DNA from: Lachnospiraceae bacterium | GTDB taxonomy: Bacteria; Bacillota; Clostridia; Lachnospirales; Lachnospiraceae | Assembly (NCBI GenBank): GCA_022799755.1 | Contig: JAAWOU010000017.1 | Coordinates: 1 to 53,574 of the forward strand | Direction: 5' to 3' | DNA length: 53,574 nt | In this document: piece after piece, positions 51,435-53,574 of the stretch | Layout of the letters: each line of letters starts with the position of its first letter | Position numbering within the stretch: position 1 is the stretch's first letter | Notes under the pieces: model-generated | The model's input: the letters and a program-made list of their open reading frames with translations, nothing else | Databases searched by the model: none | What the model was told of the DNA's origin: nothing | Made by a program: the position numbers and the translations under genes

Positions 51435-52574
51435 ATGGAAATCTATGTGGTGAGACCTGGGGACAGCGTGGACAGCATTGCGGCGGCCATGAACGCAAAT
51501 GCAGGCCAGCTGATATATGACAATCAATTGGTGTATCCGTATGAGCTTGCCGTAGGGCAAGCTCTTTTGATAAGCGGCTATGTAAGGGAGGCAGACAGGG
51601 CGGCAGCGGTGAGCGGCTATGCCTATCCGTTCATCAGCCCCTGGGTACTGGAGCAGACGCTGCCTTTTCTGACAGAATTGCGTGTCTTTTCCTATGGCTT
51701 TACAATGGAGGGAGCGCTTGTGCCGCCCAACCTGGGTGACGACACATGGATGATGCAGGAGGCTGTCCGCTTCGGCGCTTTGCCCATCCTGACCCTGACG
51801 CCCTTTGGCCCTGACGGGAACTTCAATAATCAGCTGATCCATTCCGTGGTGAATCATGAGGCGTATAAGGCAAACCTGATTGGCAATCTCCTGGATACCA
51901 TGGAAGAGAAAGGGTATGAGGGCGTGGATATCGACTTCGAGTATATTCTGGCCGAGGACAGAGATGCATTCACGGCCTTTGTGTGGCAGGTGGCGGAGTC
52001 CATGCGCCAGGCCGGGTATCAGACCTCCGTGGCCTTGGCGCCAAAGACCAGTGCAGATCAGGCAGGATTACTGTATGAGGGGAAAGATTATCGCGCGCTG
52101 GGGGAGGCAGCGGATCATGTGCTGTTAATGACATACGAATGGGGCTATACCTACGGTCCGCCCATGGCCGTGGCGCCCTTAAACCAGGTGCGCAGGGTGG
52201 TGGAGTACGCGCTGACAGAGATCCCGGCGGCGAAGATCGACCTGGGGATTCCCAATTACGGCTACGATTGGCCGCTGCCCTATGAGCGGGGTGTCACAAA
52301 GGCCGCAACCATCAACAATGTGCAGGCAGTGCGGATTGCCATAGAACACGGAGCGGCAATCCGCTTTGACGATGTGGCGGAGAGCCCTTACTTTAAGTAT
52401 ACCACTGATGGTGTGGAGCATGAGGTATGGTTCGAGGACGTGCGAAGCCTCCTTGCAAAGTTTGGCCTGATGGAGGAGTACAACCTGCGGGGCTGCGGCT
52501 ACTGGCAGATCATGCAGTGGTTCCGGGCCAACTGGCTGCTTTTGCAGGATCGGTTTTATATTCTGAAAGGGTGA
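51435..52574 (+). CDS. LysM - GH18 glycosylase of the SleL/YaaH type
   Basis: A 379-residue protein. One LysM domain (residues 1 to about 50: EIYVVRPGDSVDSIA...LIYDNQL) precedes a GH18 barrel whose catalytic motif is D165-I-D167-F-E169, with Glu as the acid. Relatives cut cortex peptidoglycan during spore germination or trim the wall. Most SleL proteins have two LysM domains; this has one. There is no signal peptide, as is usual for spore-coat-delivered members. GAGGAAAA precedes ATG 51435. The gene is 175 bp after the DUF4965 gene. Confidence 0.88.
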   Translation: MEIYVVRPGDSVDSIAAAMNANAGQLIYDNQLVYPYELAVGQALLISGYVREADRAAAVSGYAYPFISPWVLEQTLPFLTELRVFSYGFTMEGALVPPNLGDDTWMMQEAVRFGALPILTLTPFGPDGNFNNQLIHSVVNHEAYKANLIGNLLDTMEEKGYEGVDIDFEYILAEDRDAFTAFVWQVAESMRQAGYQTSVALAPKTSADQAGLLYEGKDYRALGEAADHVLLMTYEWGYTYGPPMAVAPLNQVRRVVEYALTEIPAAKIDLGIPNYGYDWPLPYERGVTKAATINNVQAVRIAIEHGAAIRFDDVAESPYFKYTTDGVEHEVWFEDVRSLLAKFGLMEEYNLRGCGYWQIMQWFRANWLLLQDRFYILKG

Positions 52575-52634
52575 TGCCGGGATGCTATCTGGTGGGGGAA
52601 ATTTAGGATGATAGGAAGACGGAGTATATCATTC

Positions 52635-52662
52635 AAAAAAGGGGGCTGTGAGAACAGCCCCC
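52635..52662 (-). terminator. Terminator of the Uma2-family gene
   Basis: GGGGGCTGT-GAGA-ACAGCCCCC (52641-52662) is a perfect 9-bp hairpin. On the minus strand it is followed by TTTTTT. It serves the minus-strand gene; it may also stop the GH18 transcript from the other side. Confidence 0.85.
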
Positions 52663-52698
52663 TGAATCTCAAAACCTCAATCGGTTTTGAAAATGGCT

Positions 52699-53247
52699 TT
52701 ACTGGGAAAGCAGGGTTGCGAAATTGAGGCTGAAATCATCATAAATGCATACCGAAATTTCTTCGTCAAAGCGAAACTGCCCTGAACGCTTCTCTTTTTC
52801 AAAATCAAAGACATTTACGGTATGAGTTTGTGGATTTACAATCCAGTATTCGCGTACCCCAGCCGTGCGGTATTTAAACAGCTTGATGCCATAATCCATC
52901 TGTTGGGAACTGGGGGAGACCACTTCTATAATCCAATCCGGCGCGCCCTGGCAGCCTTTTTCATCCAGCTTATTTTTGTCGCATATGACAGAAACATCGG
53001 GCTCTACATAGTTTCTGTCATCCTGATTTAAGAATACGGCAAATGGTGCCGGAATTACCTTGCAGCCGCCGTCTTTCGCGTCTATATAGTTTGCAATCTT
53101 CTGTGTCAGTTTACCCACAAGGATTTGGTGTCTTGTATTTGGCGGCGCCATATCAAAAATTCGTCCGTCAATCAGCTCTGCCCGCCGACCCTCTGGCAGG
53201 GCATAGATATCTTCAATGGTATAGCGTTCTTTCTGTAATAGAGCCAT
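52699..53247 (-). CDS. Uma2 family (DUF820) PD-(D/E)XK nuclease-like protein
   Basis: A 182-residue protein with the Uma2 pattern: YTIEDIYALPEGRRAELIDGRIFDM at the N-terminus, YVEPDVSVICD, then APDWIIEVVSPSS and YREYWIVNP-type segments. The Asp and Glu in EPD and IIEV match the nuclease core. These proteins are common in multicopy families of bacteria and their role is uncertain. It begins at 53247 (minus) behind GAAAGGAGATTTT and ends before a strong terminator. It is divergent from the Rpn-like gene. Confidence 0.9.
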   Translation of the reverse strand: MALLQKERYTIEDIYALPEGRRAELIDGRIFDMAPPNTRHQILVGKLTQKIANYIDAKDGGCKVIPAPFAVFLNQDDRNYVEPDVSVICDKNKLDEKGCQGAPDWIIEVVSPSSQQMDYGIKLFKYRTAGVREYWIVNPQTHTVNVFDFEKEKRSGQFRFDEEISVCIYDDFSLNFATLLSQ

Positions 53248-53295
53248 AAAATCTCCTTTCTGTTTCTTTCCTCTCGGAAAAGCACTTCCATTAAC

Positions 53296-53324
53296 AGTAT
53301 ATCACGTCAAAGTTAGACAAACAA
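53296..53324 (-). promoter_or_regulatory. Promoter of the Uma2-family gene
   Basis: On the minus strand TTGTTT, 17 bp, TATACT. The -10 matches well, the -35 only in part. Confidence 0.5.
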
Positions 53325-53349
53325 TAGAGTATATAAAATCTGGATATGA

Positions 53350-53378
53350 TTGAAAATATTCGGATTGTATGGTAGTAT
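53350..53378 (+). promoter_or_regulatory. Promoter of the Rpn-like gene
   Basis: TTGAAA (53350-53355), 17 bp, TAGTAT (53373-53378). It would give a short leader before the start at 53407. Confidence 0.55.
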
Positions 53379-53406
53379 AGAGACACAAAAATGGAAGGGA
53401 AAGCAG

Positions 53407-53574
53407 GTGGAAAGTTTGACAGTGATGGAACAGATAGACCAGAAACATCAGGAAGATTTACAGAGACTAAGAGGCTTTCGCCTGCTTGATGATGATTTCC
53501 TCACAAAGTGTTTTGAGGGAGATACGGCAAGCATAGAACTGGTATTGCAGATTGTGTTGGAAAAGCCGGATTTA
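53407..53574 (+). CDS. Rpn/PD-(D/E)XK nuclease-family transposase-like protein (partial)
   Basis: Only the first 56 codons are in the window. The reading frame from GTG 53407 (with GGAAGGGA upstream) gives an N-terminus with RLRGFRLLDDDFLTKCFEGD and ELVLQIVLEKPDL. This matches the start of the Rpn-type PD-(D/E)XK nuclease/transposase family common in Lachnospiraceae. The catalytic part lies beyond the window end. ATG 53425 is an alternative start with a poor site. Confidence 0.7.
   Translation, partial: MESLTVMEQIDQKHQEDLQRLRGFRLLDDDFLTKCFEGDTASIELVLQIVLEKPDL

Noticed and set aside
1..53574. tRNA or rRNA genes
   Set aside because: I saw no cloverleaf-like pattern or rRNA core sequence by eye. 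A covariance-model scan would settle this.

Overview
The window looks like a chromosomal segment of a Lachnospiraceae-type Firmicute (Clostridium cluster XIVa relative). The evidence is strong AGGAGG-type ribosome binding sites, a PF06541 membrane protein, DegV, RecD2, a LysM-GH18 spore-type glycosylase, Uma2 and Rpn-like nucleases, and a moderately high-GC core interrupted by an AT-richer island. No rRNA, tRNA or CRISPR array was seen, and no species can be named from sequence alone.

Layout. 1-3.25 kb: a gene-poor lead-in, a cytidine/blasticidin-type deaminase, and a leucine-rich-repeat lipoprotein. 3.3-11.6 kb: an AT-richer defence island, in which a small XRE regulator behind a palindromic operator is followed by hsdM, hsdS, an unknown gene, hsdR, a DUF3800 protein and a RelE/PBECR-like putative RNase, all translationally coupled or nearly so. 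hsdS carries four tandem 12-bp ELTA repeats of the kind that set target spacing in EcoR124I-like enzymes. 11.6-12.5 kb: a strong promoter, a terminator and a frameshifted pseudogene. 12.5-24.6 kb: an ECF sigma factor, DUF2461, an unknown minus-strand gene, a 17-repeat Sel1 protein, a PF06541 protein, a GNAT acetyltransferase, a PHP(EndoQ-like)-UvrD helicase fusion, a methyltransferase and an ArAE-type exporter.

24.7-38.3 kb is the most interesting part. It is a one-direction run of nine genes for Ser/Thr phospho-signalling: two PP2C phosphatases, three kinases, and five FHA domains spread over five proteins (one fused to VWA and a transmembrane segment, one fused to a kinase, one in a four-helix membrane protein). 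The run ends with two large paralogous receptors built as zinc ribbon, kinase, transmembrane helix and an outside RCC1-like beta-propeller. I infer that the propellers sense an extracellular cue, the kinases phosphorylate Thr targets, the FHA proteins read the marks, and the PP2Cs erase them. The input and the output are unknown. The set resembles the kinase/PP2C/VWA combination of TerY-P triads, but no TerD-family or secretion gene is present.

38.4-53.6 kb: DegV, an HTH-PIN-unknown gene set, a truncated 5' fragment of pyrG, recD2 behind a structured leader, a small BFD-like 2Fe-2S protein, endonuclease III, a GH38 alpha-mannosidase with palindromic upstream sites, a glutaminase-like DUF4965 protein containing 18-bp tandem repeats, a LysM-GH18 glycosylase, a Uma2 nuclease, and the start of an Rpn-type PD-(D/E)XK nuclease cut by the window end.
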